Program-made: the position numbers and the translations under genes
Notes under the pieces: model-generated
The model's database searches: none
The model's input: only the letters and a program-made list of their open reading frames with translations
Told to the model about the DNA's origin: nothing
Origin: Favolaschia claudopus
Taxonomy: Eukaryota; Basidiomycota; Agaricomycetes; Agaricales; Mycenaceae
Reading direction: 5' to 3'
DNA: 64,000 nucleotides
Assembly: GCA_037176885.1 (NCBI GenBank)
Contig: JAWWNJ010000070.1
Coordinates: 620,001-684,000, forward strand
Part shown: positions 48,755-59,749 of the stretch, piece after piece
Layout: each line of letters opens with the position of its first letter
How positions within the stretch are numbered: the stretch's first letter is position 1

Positions 48755-51013
48755 TTCGCGGATGAGACGTCGCGAGATGAGCGGGTAGGAAAAGGTGGTC
48801 CCCAGTGCAAGGCACTCAAGATCGTCGCCGGGTGGAAAGAAGGAAAGATAGGGCCAGAGGGAGCGAGTCAAGGGGGTGCCCAAGATGGGGAATCGGTGGG
48901 GAACCTACCAAAATCCTCTCGACTCTTTATACCTCTCGAGGTCGGAGTTTGAATGTTAGATGGGATTCTCTGGAAAATTTTCATGAGAAACATTTGAATG
49001 GAGAAGCGGGGGGTCGCTGCGGCTTCTTTGATCCAAAACATTCCAGATTGCGACCACATACAACGGCCTTAGAGAGCGCAGGGTTAGAGTTCGACCCTAG
49101 TGCTTCTCAAATTGATGTACTTCCGAAAATGGCAATGGTGACGCCTCATAATGAAAATGACGGCATCGCCGGCCGCGGCGAGAAGTTAAGGCGAGAAGCT
49201 GTCAACAGAAGTAGAGTGGGAATCTAAAAATAGGTCGCCACGAGTCTTTCGTTAAGGTTTTCTCTCATGAAATACCAAAGGGGACGAGCGGGAACCGGGC
49301 CTCACTGGCGGCCCGCTCGTTGTCTAAAATTATTCCAAGACAGAAGTTTGTCTTGAAGTCCCCTTCCCCGGGAAGATGGATAAGATCCCTAGCGGGCGAT
49401 CACAAGTCGTCAACTCGGGAGAGTTGAAATCTAGAAAGGGGGAGATGATAGGGCCGCCCAGCGGCTAGGCATGAAATGCCCGGAATTTATCGATTTTCGA
49501 GACCTATCAGCGGGAGAAGTGAGGCAAGGATACTAGAAGATATGCCCGTCCTCGCGGGCAGTATCTTATTGCTGTGGATAGCCGACAAGCTGGTGGGAAA
49601 CCAACGGGTAGCAGCGGCTTAGCGACGTTTCCCTAAACATGGGAGTGAGACTCTGCCGCTGACTATTTCTAAACTGCCGGGCCAAGAGACTTAGTGGGAA
49701 ACTACTATCTCAAGGTGCTGGAGGCGACTAAGAGGAACTACCAACCTCCCTGAGGTTAGGCGCTCACCCGCCGACCAACATGAAGAAGATCTAGCGGGGG
49801 ACCATACTGAGTTCAACTTCGAACTCAGGACGGCCACCACTCTACCGACGAACAGGATCACCGGCAGGCTCTAAACGAGCACGCCGGCTGATTACGGACA
49901 GCCGGGACTTAACCGACTGCCAGCGGGAGCACCTCGGAGCCAGCGGCTATCCAGCCAAACGGCTCTGTCAGAATGATGAGAAGGACATGGCGAGTTGCCG
50001 GGGGCATTTCCCGCTAATTGCGGACAACCCGAACGGCGAGTGGCGAGCCGCTAACGCGACTCGGCTCTCCCTATTTTCCCTGGAACTTAGACTGTTCAGA
50101 AGATAGAAGACGAGACGAACTTGACCGCTATCGAGCCGTTGACTAACTACTCAGCGGGAAGCCTTTTCGACTTCAACTCGACCAGCGGCAGGACCATATT
50201 ATGAAGGAGGAATTTCGTGTCCCCTCCCGGGGACATGGCAACCAGCACGCCATTGCACTGCAATAAGGCGCAATACCCACCCGCCCGCATGGACTTTCTC
50301 CGGGAGGCAGTCTTTTCACTCACGACTCGCAATCCTGAATATACCATTGGTTCCCAGCGGGCGCGGCATCACTCTTGGACGCTCTCTCATCATGATTTTA
50401 TTTGGTTGTTTCTGCTCCCGCTGCATGTATTTAAGCTCCCGGTGTACCTTTTGTTACTCAGTCAATTACCTACCCGTAGACAAGGGCAGTTTGTAGCGGA
50501 CTCTAGAATTTGAATTGAACTTTGAAAGAGACTAGACTTGATATCTGAGAGAGACTCGAGTGATACGGAAAGACTTGTGGCATACCGAGCCGCCAGAACT
50601 TTGAGAGCCCCGCCAGCCTTTGAGCCCGAGCCCTCCTGAAATACGAAGCCCCGTTTCTCGCCGTTCCGCGGTATAACCAAGACCCCCGTTCGTGCTTGAT
50701 TCCGCGCCGTCGACGCCCCGTGTGCCAGCCGTTCCGCGGTATAACCAAGACCCCCGTTCGAGCTCGCCGCCGCGTAGTGGTGTAACTGCCCGGGTCACTG
50801 TTAGTGTCCGCGCCGTCGACATAAGAGCCCCGCTTCTCGCCAGAGCCGCGCCGGTCGTATAAGAACCCCGTCCCGCTGAGCCGCGCCTTCTGCCCGCCGG
50901 TTGTCATCCAGAAAGCTTCTTGCCGGTTGACGATCCACTACCGGGCGACGCTTTTCTATTGGCACGGAGACCCTCCCCGCTAGACTCAGAATTTCTCATT
51001 TCGAAGTCTCAGA
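48755..51013. other. Non-coding 2.3 kb region rich in AGCGG motifs
   Basis: Upstream of the minus-strand gene at 48754. No gene. From about 49340 to 50370 the plus strand repeats AGCGGG or AGCGGC roughly every 50-150 bp (for example near 49347, 49457, 49510, 49612, 49793, 49922, 49940, 50155, 50185, 50358). A TATA-like GTATTTAAG lies near 50427. It could be leader or LTR-like sequence of an older element. Confidence 0.4.
50660..50760. repeat. 33 bp direct repeat, 68 bp spacing
   Basis: A 33 bp string beginning GCCGTTCCGCGGTATAACC at 50660-50692 recurs without mismatch at 50728-50760. Partly related sequence (CGTATAAGAACCCCGTC) follows near 50850, suggesting a decayed longer array. Confidence 0.75.
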
Positions 51014-51018
51014 AAGAG
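51014..51018. repeat. Left target-site duplication AAGAG
   Basis: AAGAG directly before the 5' LTR recurs at 56932-56936 directly after the 3' LTR; 5 bp is the usual length for Ty3/gypsy integrases. Confidence 0.88.
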
Positions 51019-51351
51019 TGTCAGGGGAACTCCCTCTTTTGGCACTACACAGCCACCTATGACGCAGGCCTCTTGCAGATTTCCCACTTTCCTGTCAAAT
51101 CCCCAAAGCCCTATGTCATCGTGGAGTAAGGCATGTGACTTGGCCCGGGATCATTGCCGATTGCTCCGAGCTTGTGGGAACTAGTTACTATATGTTTACT
51201 GCACCTAGCGTGGGAATCCTCAGCCTTTCTTCTCTTTGGATTCTCCCTCGCTAGGTGCGCTGCGATGTATTCTTAGTAGCTTCTTAATTAACTTTGGATT
51301 CTCCCTCGCTAGACCCTCGAGACATCTCGGGTCCTAAAGGTTGCCCTTACA
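51019..51351 (+). repeat. 5' LTR (333 bp)
   Basis: Starts TGTCAGGGGAAC and ends TTGCCCTTACA. It appears identical to 56599-56931 at a constant offset of 5580 bp. An internal TTTGGATTCTCCCTCGCTAG segment occurs twice within the LTR. Confidence 0.95.
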
Positions 51352-51494
51352 GCAGAAGAAAGGCTCCAAGGGATTAACTGGTCAAGATTGCGCGCTTTGG
51401 CGATTTTTCAGACGCTTCGTCGGACTCCTCCTCTGCTGTCTCGGACGCGCAAACCGCGAATCTTGCCCCCTCCTCCCCCTCTCTAGAACCCACC

Positions 51495-52622
51495 ATGACC
51501 GACTCTGCCGCCGCTGCTGCAGCCGCCGCCGAGCGGATGGATAGGCTCGAGAGGACTGTTGACCGTCTGGTCGAGCTTTTTCAAACTGCTGCCAATCCTT
51601 CTACTACTACTGCTCCGACCCCTGCCGCTCCTCCAGAGCCTCCGGCCGAGAGTCCAGGACTCTTTGCCAACCTCACCCCGGCAGCAAAAACGGTCCTTCG
51701 ACCGAACCCCCCTTTCGTCTTTGACGGCGACCGCTCGGCTGGCCGGGCCTTCCTTCACTCAGCTCGGACTTACATCCGACTGGTTCCGGAGGCGTTTGTC
51801 GAAGGTGGCGAGATGTCCGAGGAAAAGGCAGTGCGTTTCACCATGTCCTTTATGTCCAAAGACTCTGCGCAAAAATGGGCTGAGCGCATGTCCATCAAAA
51901 CCCCTTTCCCCTTCCTCACCTGGGACGCCTTCACCAAGGAGTTCTGTTCACGCTTTGTCGAGGAGAATGAGCAGGACCACGCCCTACACAAACTCGAGTC
52001 TAGGGCATACTATATGGGCTCCCGGGATGTCTTCAAGTACACTGATGACTTTGAAGACCTCTTCGACCTTGCTGGGTTTGCTGACGCGTTGGTCAAGGTC
52101 ACCAAGTTCCGCTCTGGCCTTGACCCTGCCATCAATGCGGCCATCACCTCGTCCAGCGACCCCCCAGACCTCCGCGACTACATGGCTTGGCGGACCCGAG
52201 CGTACCGCCAGTACGAATCGCACGTGCGGGCTCGTGCTGCTGGGCTTCTCCCGAAAGCCCCCTCAGCTCCACCAGCTGCTCGCTCACGTCCAGCAGGTGT
52301 CTTCCCTGTTGTCCCTGCGCCTCCTCCTCGGGCCATGCCAGCTCCTGCTCCTCCGCAGGTAGTCCCCATGGACGTTGATCGCACACGCTCCGGGAGAGGA
52401 CCTCCCCGTGGCTGCTACCGATGCGGCGGTCCACACCTGGCCCGGGATTGCCCCACCCCGGCTGACGTCCGAGCCGCTGATGTCCTTGACGAGGTCATAC
52501 GTCAGCTTGGGTCCGAGCTCCTCTCCGAACTGGTGGCTCGGGTTGCCACCACCGACTCGCTCCCTGAGCCGGAGTCTGTAGTCGCCGAGGAAGAGCAGGG
52601 TTTTCTCTCACGCGACGAGTGA
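51495..52622 (+). CDS. gag: Gag of the chromovirus
   Basis: A 375-residue structural protein that packages the element RNA into virus-like particles. It starts [14 protein letters not shown], followed by a short coiled-coil-like helix ([15 protein letters not shown]). The retrotransposon gag domain comes next ([60 protein letters not shown]). A basic Pro-rich stretch leads to a CCHC zinc knuckle, [14 protein letters not shown], near residue 309, which binds nucleic acid. The frame is uninterrupted. It ends SRDE at a TGA that overlaps the -1 frame of pol; a slippery heptamer lies 15 nt before that stop. Confidence 0.93.
   Translation: MTDSAAAAAAAAERMDRLERTVDRLVELFQTAANPSTTTAPTPAAPPEPPAESPGLFANLTPAAKTVLRPNPPFVFDGDRSAGRAFLHSARTYIRLVPEAFVEGGEMSEEKAVRFTMSFMSKDSAQKWAERMSIKTPFPFLTWDAFTKEFCSRFVEENEQDHALHKLESRAYYMGSRDVFKYTDDFEDLFDLAGFADALVKVTKFRSGLDPAINAAITSSSDPPDLRDYMAWRTRAYRQYESHVRARAAGLLPKAPSAPPAARSRPAGVFPVVPAPPPRAMPAPAPPQVVPMDVDRTRSGRGPPRGCYRCGGPHLARDCPTPADVRAADVLDEVIRQLGSELLSELVARVATTDSLPEPESVVAEEEQGFLSRDE
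52598..52604 (+). promoter_or_regulatory. Candidate -1 ribosomal frameshift site G GGT TTT
   Basis: In the gag frame the sequence reads G GGT TTT, which fits the X XXY YYZ slippery pattern. Pol is exactly in the -1 frame, and the two frames overlap from 52568 to 52622. No downstream pseudoknot was worked out. Confidence 0.6.
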
Positions 52623-55600
52623 GCGGTACGCCCTCGATCGCGTCTCCTAATCGTTTCGCATGTTTGTATGATGAGTCTGCCAATGTTACATCTGTTGAAC
52701 CTGCCGAAATGAAAGACGTACCCCCTGCTCCCCTCCGTTCCCCACGCATCCGGCGAAAGCCTTGGGAACGTAGACTTCCTCAGCGCTATACTGTTGCTGC
52801 TGCACCCGGTGCCAACTCCCTGCATCTCCCCCTTGAGATTCAGGCAGTCCAGGACGCCACCAAGCTTTCCCTCGAAGGTCTCGTTGACTGTGGTGCCACC
52901 TCAGACTTCATTGACTCTGAGTTCGCAGCTAAGTCTGGCCTCCCCCTCCGCCGCCTTGCACAGCCCATTCCAGTTTTCAATGTGGATGGCTCGCCAAATG
53001 AGGCTGGTGCAATCCGCGAGGTGGCTGACGTTGTGCTGCAGTATCGTGGTCACTCTGAGCGCATGCAGCTCGCTGTTACCCGTCTTGGGAAGCAGAAGCT
53101 CATTCTCAGCTACTCCTGGCTCCGGAAGCATAACCCGGAGATCGACTGGGACACCCGAGAGGTCAGGATGAGCAGATGCCCCAGTGAGTGCTCTACGTGC
53201 CGCACCGAGGTTCGCCTGGAGGCTCGCGCTGCACGCCGAGAGTCCCGCCTGGCCGCTGAGATCCTCCGGCAGCTCCGACTTGGTCCCCTTCCATCCATCT
53301 GCGCCATAGACTTAGGCGAAGATGAATACGATGACCTGCCAGAGCTGTTCCCGGACTACGAGGATGATGACGAGGATGATGTGGATGAAGTGGATGATGC
53401 GGATGAAGTGGATGACCCCCTTGAGCCGGGAGACCGGGTGTTCTACACCCAGTTCCTGCCTTCTGAGGATATCCGTGCTGGAAGCACCGTCTCCCAGCGC
53501 CTGGCTGAGGCATACGCCAAAAACTCAGCCCCGGCGCGCTCGGACGTTCCCGAATGGGCCCGAGAGTTTGACGATGTTTTCAACAAGGAGTCCTTTGACT
53601 CGCTGCCTGAACGCCGATCCTGGGACCATGCCATTGAGCTCGTGCCGGACTCTAAACCCACGAACTGCAAGGTCTACCCAATCTCGCCTCTCGAACAGAA
53701 GGAACTTGATGCCTTCATCGAGGAGGGACTTGGCACTGGCCGGATTCGACCGTCAAAATCACCTATGGCCTCACCCGTCTTCTTTGTCAAGAAGAAGGAC
53801 GGCGGACTTCGGTTCGTACAGGACTATCGAGCTTTAAACGCTATGACCGTGAAGAATCGTTACCCGCTCCCCTTAATCAACGACCTTATCAACCGACTCA
53901 GGGGAGCCCGGTACTTCACGAAGCTCGATGTCCGATGGGGCTTTAACAACGTTCGAATCCGTGAAGGCGACGAGTGGAAGGCAGCGTTCCGGACCAACCG
54001 GGGACTGTTTGAGCCGCTGGTCATGTACTTCGGTCTGACCAACTCCCCTGCAACCTTCCAGACCATGATGAACGACATCTTCCAGGATCTTATCCTCTCT
54101 GGCGACGTCATGGTCTACCTCGACGATATCCTCATTGCCCACTCAGACATCCGTCGGCATCGAGAGATCGTCCGAGAGGTCCTGCGGAGGCTTCGCGCAA
54201 ACAAGCTTTACCTTCGAGCAGAGAAGTGTGAGTTTGAGCGGACCTCCATTGAGTACCTCGGCGTGATTATCTCCCACAACCACGTCGAGATGGACCCTGT
54301 AAAGGTTGCAGGAGTGGCAGCTTGGCCAGCGCCTGAGAATAAGAAGGATGTGCAGCAGTTCCTTGGCTTCACAAACTTCTACCGCCGGTTCATTGCGGGC
54401 TTCTCAGACGTTGCTCAAGCCCTCTTCAGACTCACCAAGAAGGGCATTGCCTGGACCTGGGGGCCTGAAGAGCAAGCTGCCTTTGACGAGCTCAAGCGGC
54501 GGGTGACTCGGGACCCTGTTCTGGTTCTCCCAAACCCCGAACGCCCGTACCGGCTCGAGGCTGACAGCTCTGACTATGCCACCGGTGCCGTCCTCTCCCA
54601 GCAGGGTGACGATGGCAAGTGGCATCCGGTTGCGTTCTACTCCAAAAGCCTGAACGAGGTGCAGCGGAATTACGAGATTCACGACAAGGAGATGCTTGCG
54701 ATTGTGCGAGCCCTTGAGGAGTGGCGCCACTTCCTTGAGGGCGCGGAGCACCCGGTTGAGATCTGGACGGACCACAAAAACCTGGAATATTTCCGGAAGG
54801 CCCAGAAGCTCAACCGTCGCCAAGCTCGGTGGTCTCTCTACCTCTCCCGTTTCGACTTCTCGCTGCACCACCAACCGGGTCGCCTCATGGGTCGCCCTGA
54901 CGCGCTTTCTCGGAGACCGGACCATGGAGTGCAGGACGATAACCAGGACGTTACTCTGCTTCGACCCGAGCTGTTCCACGTTCGGGCCACCGAAGCCCTG
55001 GTTATTGCTGGCCCTGAGGCTCCCCTCTTGCGCGACATTCGTGATGCGCTTGCCGGGGAACCCGACCTTGAAGAGCCCATTGCCCTGACTGCCAAGGAAC
55101 TCCTCAAGGCCCGAGGTGTGCGGTCTGCCCGGTCTTCGGAATGGCGTATTGAAGGTGGACTCCTTTACTTCCGGGGGAAGGTTGTCGTCCCCCGAGACAA
55201 GGACCTCCGCCGACGCATCCTGGAGCAACACCATGACACGCGCGTTGCAGGCCATGCCGGTCGTTTCAAGACTCTGGAGCTCGTGTCTCGGAACTACTGG
55301 TGGCCCCAACTGTCGCGCCATGTCGGCCGGTACGTTGCGACTTGTGACTTGTGCTGCCGCACCAAGGCGCTTCGTAGACTGCCGATTGGTGAGCTCCACC
55401 CCACGGAGGTCCCCGAGGAGCGCTGGCACACCGTCTCAGTCGACTTCATTGTCGAGCTTCCCGAGGCCCATGGATACGATGCAGTCATGGTCGTTGTCTG
55501 TGCCCTTGGGAAGAGAGCGCACTTCATGGAGTGTCACACCACCATTGACGCGGTTGGCGCTGCTCGGCTGTACTACCGGAACGTCTGGCGCCACCATGGC

Positions 55601-56764
55601 CTGCCGGAGAAGTACATTTCGGATCGTGGCACCCAGTTCATTGCAGAGTTCACGCGCGAGCTTTGGCGCCTCGTTGGGGTCACCCCAGCCACTTCTACGG
55701 CCTACCATCCGCAGACCGATGGCCAAACGGAGCGCGTTAACCAGGAACTCGAGCAGTACGTCCGGCTCTTCACCAATTACAAGCAGGACGACTGGGATGA
55801 GCTGCTGCCTGCAGCGGAGTTTGCGTACAACAACCACATGCACTCCTCCACGCAGCAGGTACCGTTCATGACGGACACTGGTCGGCTTCCGCGGATGGGC
55901 TTTGAGCCCCACGCTGCACGTTCTAGGTTAGAGGCTGTAAACGAGTTCCACGATCGGATTGCGTCAGGGGTTTCCGAGGCGAAGGCGGCACTCGTCAAGG
56001 CCAAGGCAGAGTACAAGCAGTACTATGACCGCCGGCGGACACCAGCTCCAGACATCAAGGTTGGTGACCGGGTGTGGGTTGATGCTTCAGATATCCGCAC
56101 CACCCGCCCTTCGGTGAAATTCTCCCACCGGCGTATCGGCCCCTTCAAGGTTCTGAAGGTCGTCGGTAATGGTGCCTTCAAACTGGAGCTGCCGCCCCGA
56201 TACTCTGCCCTCCACCCTGTCTTCCCCGTCGTGAAACTTCAGCTTGTGGAAGCCGATTCATTCCCCACTCGCCCCAGACACGAAGAGCCGCCACCAGTCC
56301 TTGACGTTCCTGGCGACAAGCAATGGGAGGTCGAGGAGATATTGGATGCCAAGATCCGCTATGGGAGTCTATGGTACTTTGTTCGCTGGAAGGGTTATGA
56401 CCCGTCCCATGATCAATGGGTGAAGCACTCTAATGTCTTTGCCCCGGACGCTGTCGCTGCTTTCTACCGCAAATACCCTTCCAAACCTCGCTCCATTGCT
56501 GTTGCTGCCTTCGATTCCCTTCCCTTCCATGACCGCTCGTCAACTCCAGCTCAGGTGCGATCTATGCGTCGAGGCGCCGCATTCCAAGGGGGGGATGATG
56601 TCAGGGGAACTCCCTCTTTTGGCACTACACAGCCACCTATGACGCAGGCCTCTTGCAGATTTCCCACTTTCCTGTCAAATCCCCAAAGCCCTATGTCATC
56701 GTGGAGTAAGGCATGTGACTTGGCCCGGGATCATTGCCGATTGCTCCGAGCTTGTGGGAACTAG
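52604..56764 (+). CDS. pol: Pol polyprotein (PR-RT-RH-IN-chromodomain)
   Basis: Made probably by -1 frameshifting from gag, about 1386 residues. Order of domains: aspartic protease with [11 protein letters not shown] (near 52880); reverse transcriptase with [19 protein letters not shown] and the catalytic [10 protein letters not shown] (near 54112); RNase H with [35 protein letters not shown] and WTDHKNLEY; integrase with an HHCC finger (HH...CDLC), then [20 protein letters not shown] and [14 protein letters not shown] for the DDE triad. A GPY/F-like module ([20 protein letters not shown]) and a chromodomain ([31 protein letters not shown]) follow. The chromodomain usually directs integration to modified chromatin. 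The frame runs 55 codons into the 3' LTR before its stop at 56762. Confidence 0.95.
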   Translation, partial: SLTRRVSGTPSIASPNRFACLYDESANVTSVEPAEMKDVPPAPLRSPRIRRKPWERRLPQRYTVAAAPGANSLHLPLEIQAVQDATKLSLEGLVDCGATSDFIDSEFAAKSGLPLRRLAQPIPVFNVDGSPNEAGAIREVADVVLQYRGHSERMQLAVTRLGKQKLILSYSWLRKHNPEIDWDTREVRMSRCPSECSTCRTEVRLEARAARRESRLAAEILRQLRLGPLPSICAIDLGEDEYDDLPELFPDYEDDDEDDVDEVDDADEVDDPLEPGDRVFYTQFLPSEDIRAGSTVSQRLAEAYAKNSAPARSDVPEWAREFDDVFNKESFDSLPERRSWDHAIELVPDSKPTNCKVYPISPLEQKELDAFIEEGLGTGRIRPSKSPMASPVFFVKKKDGGLRFVQDYRALNAMTVKNRYPLPLINDLINRLRGARYFTKLDVRWGFNNVRIREGDEWKAAFRTNRGLFEPLVMYFGLTNSPATFQTMMNDIFQDLILSGDVMVYLDDILIAHSDIRRHREIVREVLRRLRANKLYLRAEKCEFERTSIEYLGVIISHNHVEMDPVKVAGVAAWPAPENKKDVQQFLGFTNFYRRFIAGFSDVAQALFRLTKKGIAWTWGPEEQAAFDELKRRVTRDPVLVLPNPERPYRLEADSSDYATGAVLSQQGDDGKWHPVAFYSKSLNEVQRNYEIHDKEMLAIVRALEEWRHFLEGAEHPVEIWTDHKNLEYFRKAQKLNRRQARWSLYLSRFDFSLHHQPGRLMGRPDALSRRPDHGVQDDNQDVTLLRPELFHVRATEALVIAGPEAPLLRDIRDALAGEPDLEEPIALTAKELLKARGVRSARSSEWRIEGGLLYFRGKVVVPRDKDLRRRILEQHHDTRVAGHAGRFKTLELVSRNYWWPQLSRHVGRYVATCDLCCRTKALRRLPIGELHPTEVPEERWHTVSVDFIVELPEAHGYDAVMVVVCALGKRAHFMECHTTIDAVGAARLYYRNVWRHHGLPEKYISDRGTQFIAEFTRELWRLVGVTPATSTAYHPQTDGQTERVNQELEQYVRLFTNYKQDDWDELLPAAEFAYNNHMHSSTQQVPFMTDTGRLPRMGFEPHAARSRLEAVNEFHDRIASGVSEAKAALVKAKAEYKQYYDRRRTPAPDIKVGDRVWVDASDIRTTRPSVKFSHRRIGPFKVLKVVGNGAFKLELPPRYSALHPVFPVVKLQLVEADSFPTRPRHEEPPPVLDVPGDKQWEVEEILDAKIRYGSLWYFVRWKGYDPSHDQWVKHSNVFAPDAVAAFYRKYPSKPRSIAVAAFDSLPFHDRSSTPAQVRSMRRGAAFQGGDDVRGTPSFGTTQPPMTQASCRFPTFLSNPQSPMSSWSKACDLARDHCRLLRACGN
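56586..56595 (+). promoter_or_regulatory. Polypurine tract
   Basis: AAGGGGGGGA just before the 3' LTR (56599), in the position of the plus-strand primer. Confidence 0.8.
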
Positions 56765-56931
56765 TTACTATATGTTTACTGCACCTAGCGTGGGAATCCT
56801 CAGCCTTTCTTCTCTTTGGATTCTCCCTCGCTAGGTGCGCTGCGATGTATTCTTAGTAGCTTCTTAATTAACTTTGGATTCTCCCTCGCTAGACCCTCGA
56901 GACATCTCGGGTCCTAAAGGTTGCCCTTACA
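56599..56931 (+). repeat. 3' LTR (333 bp)
   Basis: No difference from 51019-51351 was seen line by line. Followed by AAGAG, matching the left flank. Confidence 0.95.
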
Positions 56932-56936
56932 AAGAG
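56932..56936. repeat. Right target-site duplication AAGAG
   Basis: Matches 51014-51018. Confidence 0.88.
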
Positions 56937-57086
56937 TGACTCTTCGCTTCTCCCGCTGCGAATCGTTTTGCCCGCTACGTTCTCGCTAGACAATCTAGTA
57001 GTTCGTCCCGCTCAAACGTAGCGACCTTGATTGATTGAAGCTTGCACAAGTATTCTGAGGGACGATACGTGCTCCCGCCACCCCGA

Positions 57087-57102
57087 ACACACACACACAC
57101 AC
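57087..57102. repeat. (AC)8 microsatellite
   Basis: Uninterrupted AC dinucleotide run between the gypsy element and the right copy of the long direct repeat. Confidence 0.85.
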
Positions 57103-57174
57103 GTCGTATTGGATTAGATTTTGTGATTTTATATTTCGGTATATTTCACGCCTACACCTACACGCACCGTTTCA

Positions 57175-59222
57175 GCGCGAATCACGATGATAGCTCAACG
57201 CCGACGGTGGGCATGCAAGACACGACATGACACGCTCCTATGCTACGGGAAAGTACAAAGGGTGTCGGTAGCGGGCATGATAGCTCAATACCCACAAGGC
57301 ATCGACAGCGGTATCGACGCGGCGCAGGCAATTGTCCACGACATCCGACCTTCGCCGACGGTGCCAGGGTGTCCCCGCCGTCAAGGTCTTGCAAGATCGA
57401 TAGTTTACGGCTTGTCAAGGATCGTCACTCGAGGCTGCGTGGGTTGAGGCGTTGTCGGGAGATTTGTAGGGACGAGGGTACAGGCTTAGGGATGGCTGTG
57501 TCGCCAGCCTCGGCGTGGGAGTGGGCAGAGTTTGCGCGATACAAAGCTCAACGCATGCCAGCCCCTCGGCCGCTACCTGAGTCTGGCTCTGCCTCAATGC
57601 GCTCGACGTTTGGATGCGTGTGACGCCGGCGCTGACATTGTCTGTAGGGCCGGCATGGGCTGACCTTGTCGGGGAGGCGATCTCGACGCCGACATCGAAG
57701 CGATCCCGGTCCGCGTACATGACATCGGAAGCCATTGCCTCGCGTGGTGTCGTCTTCCGCCTGCGCCGCCTCGCAGATCAGTTTACGGGAGGATGGGTGG
57801 AGGATGGACGAATTGGGTGTGGTCTGTATGAGAAGTATGTATTATATGTTCTCGTCTTTGATTTGCTTCCACTTTTTGTTGGTATCTTTCTTTCCTCTTG
57901 TTTCTCTTTCCTATATGTTACCTACCCCACCCTCCCCCCACCCCGCACACTAGTTACATGCATCCGACTTTGCCTTCCTTTTTACTCTCTCTGCTTCCTG
58001 TACCATTCGCCCTCCGCCTTGCTTGTTGCTCATCTCATCTACTTTCTCATCTTCCCCTCCCATCCTGACCATCATCTACATACACCTTTCTTTGCCTTGT
58101 TGATTTACTCTTCGGAGTCGACGCGATACTCTATTGATATTCATTTGTTTCTTTCTCTTGTGGAGACCCACACAAAAACATTCGGCGCTGCGTACGATCA
58201 TCGGCTCTGCAGCGGAGGACTTGAGAGAGGAGTGCTACACTGGTGTTCAGCGGCCGCTCGGAGTTAATCTATCTTCTTGGTAGGGTGCGCGTCATCAAGA
58301 TTCGTGGGTCTGCTGGATGGTAGCATCAGTTGACGGTATGGGCAATATCCGGGCTGCGGACTGTCAGCTGTTGGTCCTCGACGTATGCTCTTTGTGTCCG
58401 CCTACTGCAGGGAGCTAGCGGAGGTTCGCTAGCTCTGTGGATGATGTGTGGTGTATGCTGCGCTCAACAAGGCTTGTTGACTTGTGTCTTCCCAACTTCC
58501 CCCACAGCTCTCGAGTATTTTGTTCATTTGACTTGATGCATAGGCGGAACACGGCAGCGCCGGGAAGGCTGCTTGTTGCTCAACGCAGTATCTCGGTTGA
58601 CTGTGTCGTGCGCTTGCTGGGAGTGATTGGGTAATATCTACCGATATTTCGGGCTATGCATCTGTCAACGGGATTCAGATGGTTTGGGAGATTTGATTCG
58701 GGGCTGTTCTCATCGCCAAAACACACCTCCCTTCTTTAACACCACATTGCAGCTCTCCCACACCCGCCCCTCACCTTTTTTCTTCATGTGTTATGCCGAA
58801 ACCTTGCGCGTTTCTGTCATCGTCTCCTTACTGCTGGCGCTCAACTGGGGTATACTGCCGTAGTTTTTCTGCTCTCCATATAGTCTGAGTGCAATCCATG
58901 TAATCTGAGTGCAATCCTCGGCTGGGTAAGTTGCTGCAAGGCATCTCATTTCGTGTTGTACCACGACCTCCGGTGTTAGGTGACAGATCCTAAATCGATG
59001 TCATTTTCATTGGTGCTGTGTATGTTTGCGCAGTAGGAGCTGGTGGCTCTAGGAGCTGGTGGCTCAATTCCGTCCTGATTATCGTGTTTCGTGGATGCGA
59101 TGCATTGTTCTTGTACTATCTGCCTTCTATCTGTCTGTCTCTTCTGTGTTTCAGGGCAAGCCCATACCGCTATATCTTCTTTCACGGCATGCACGTTGTT
59201 GGATCGTTTTCGCCATGCCAGC
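57175..59222. repeat. Long direct repeat, right copy (2048 bp)
   Basis: Collinear with 44813-46875. Here the intron-like stretch has lost both splice sites: the donor context reads GAGAAGTATGTA rather than AAGGTATGT, and the acceptor reads TTGTGGAG rather than TTGTGCAG. Both copies have open frames on both strands, but they drift out of register by small indels, arguing against a conserved protein. Confidence 0.85.
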
Positions 59223-59749
59223 CACAAACATTTTCTTGTGTTTCACTTTCTTTGAGAGTCGACGTGCTTAACATGTTTGCCTCCCCAGCTTGTTCTCGCC
59301 GCCGTGGGGCTCACAATCCAGCACTCCGATGAGGTGCGTGAAAGGGGGACAACATCTCGTCAGTCTGGGTCCTTTCACACTTGATCTATGAATATGATTG
59401 TGATTGGAGTCGCCACCTCGAGCGGGTCTTTTCAGGGAGAAATACATTCTGGAGCCCATGAGCTCCCAGTGTGCATGAATCTCAAGAGGTAAGGTAAAAT
59501 TGCTGCAAATATAGCTCAGCGCAACAGAGCTTCTGTTGGATTCGATCCTCCATCCACACAGATACAGTTACAGCTCTTCCAGGTACCTCAGAATACATGA
59601 TTGTATATCCTCATCTCAGTGATGAGATATATGATATTTGAGTGCCAGGATACCTTCTCAACAGGGATGGGAACCACATACACAGCCTTTGTTAGAGTAT
59701 AAAGCAGGCAGCTCAAGTAATAATGTGCTCCCACTCTCTGTCTTACAAC
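59223..59749. other. Upstream region of the NLR-like gene
   Basis: Base composition becomes visibly more AT-rich here. A TATA-like GTATAAAGC lies near 59697, about 50 bp before the ATG at 59750. A small hairpin, CTCATC-TCAGT-GATGAG, lies near 59612. Confidence 0.45.
59696..59704 (+). promoter_or_regulatory. TATA-like box of the NLR-like gene
   Basis: AGTATAAAG about 50 bp upstream of the chosen ATG at 59750, consistent with a short leader. Confidence 0.5.

Larger units (their letters stand above)
51019..56931 (+). mobile_element. Complete Ty3/gypsy chromovirus, 5913 bp
   Basis: Two 333 bp LTRs with no difference seen between them, a matching 5 bp target duplication, gag and pol without internal stops, a polypurine tract before the 3' LTR and a chromodomain at the end of integrase. 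No TGG-type primer-binding site follows the 5' LTR (next bases GCAGAAGAAAGG), so priming may be by a non-standard route. All signs point to a very recent insertion. Confidence 0.95.

Noticed and set aside
54404..55429. Long minus-strand reading frame (341 codons) opposite pol
   Set aside because: Antisense shadow of the conserved RT/RNase H/integrase region; no domain of its own.
44813..59222. The two 2 kb repeats as LTRs of one large retrotransposon
   Set aside because: Ends are not TG..CA, no target duplication flanks them, no polypurine tract precedes the expected 3' copy, and the only enclosed older gene is spliced and not gag/pol.
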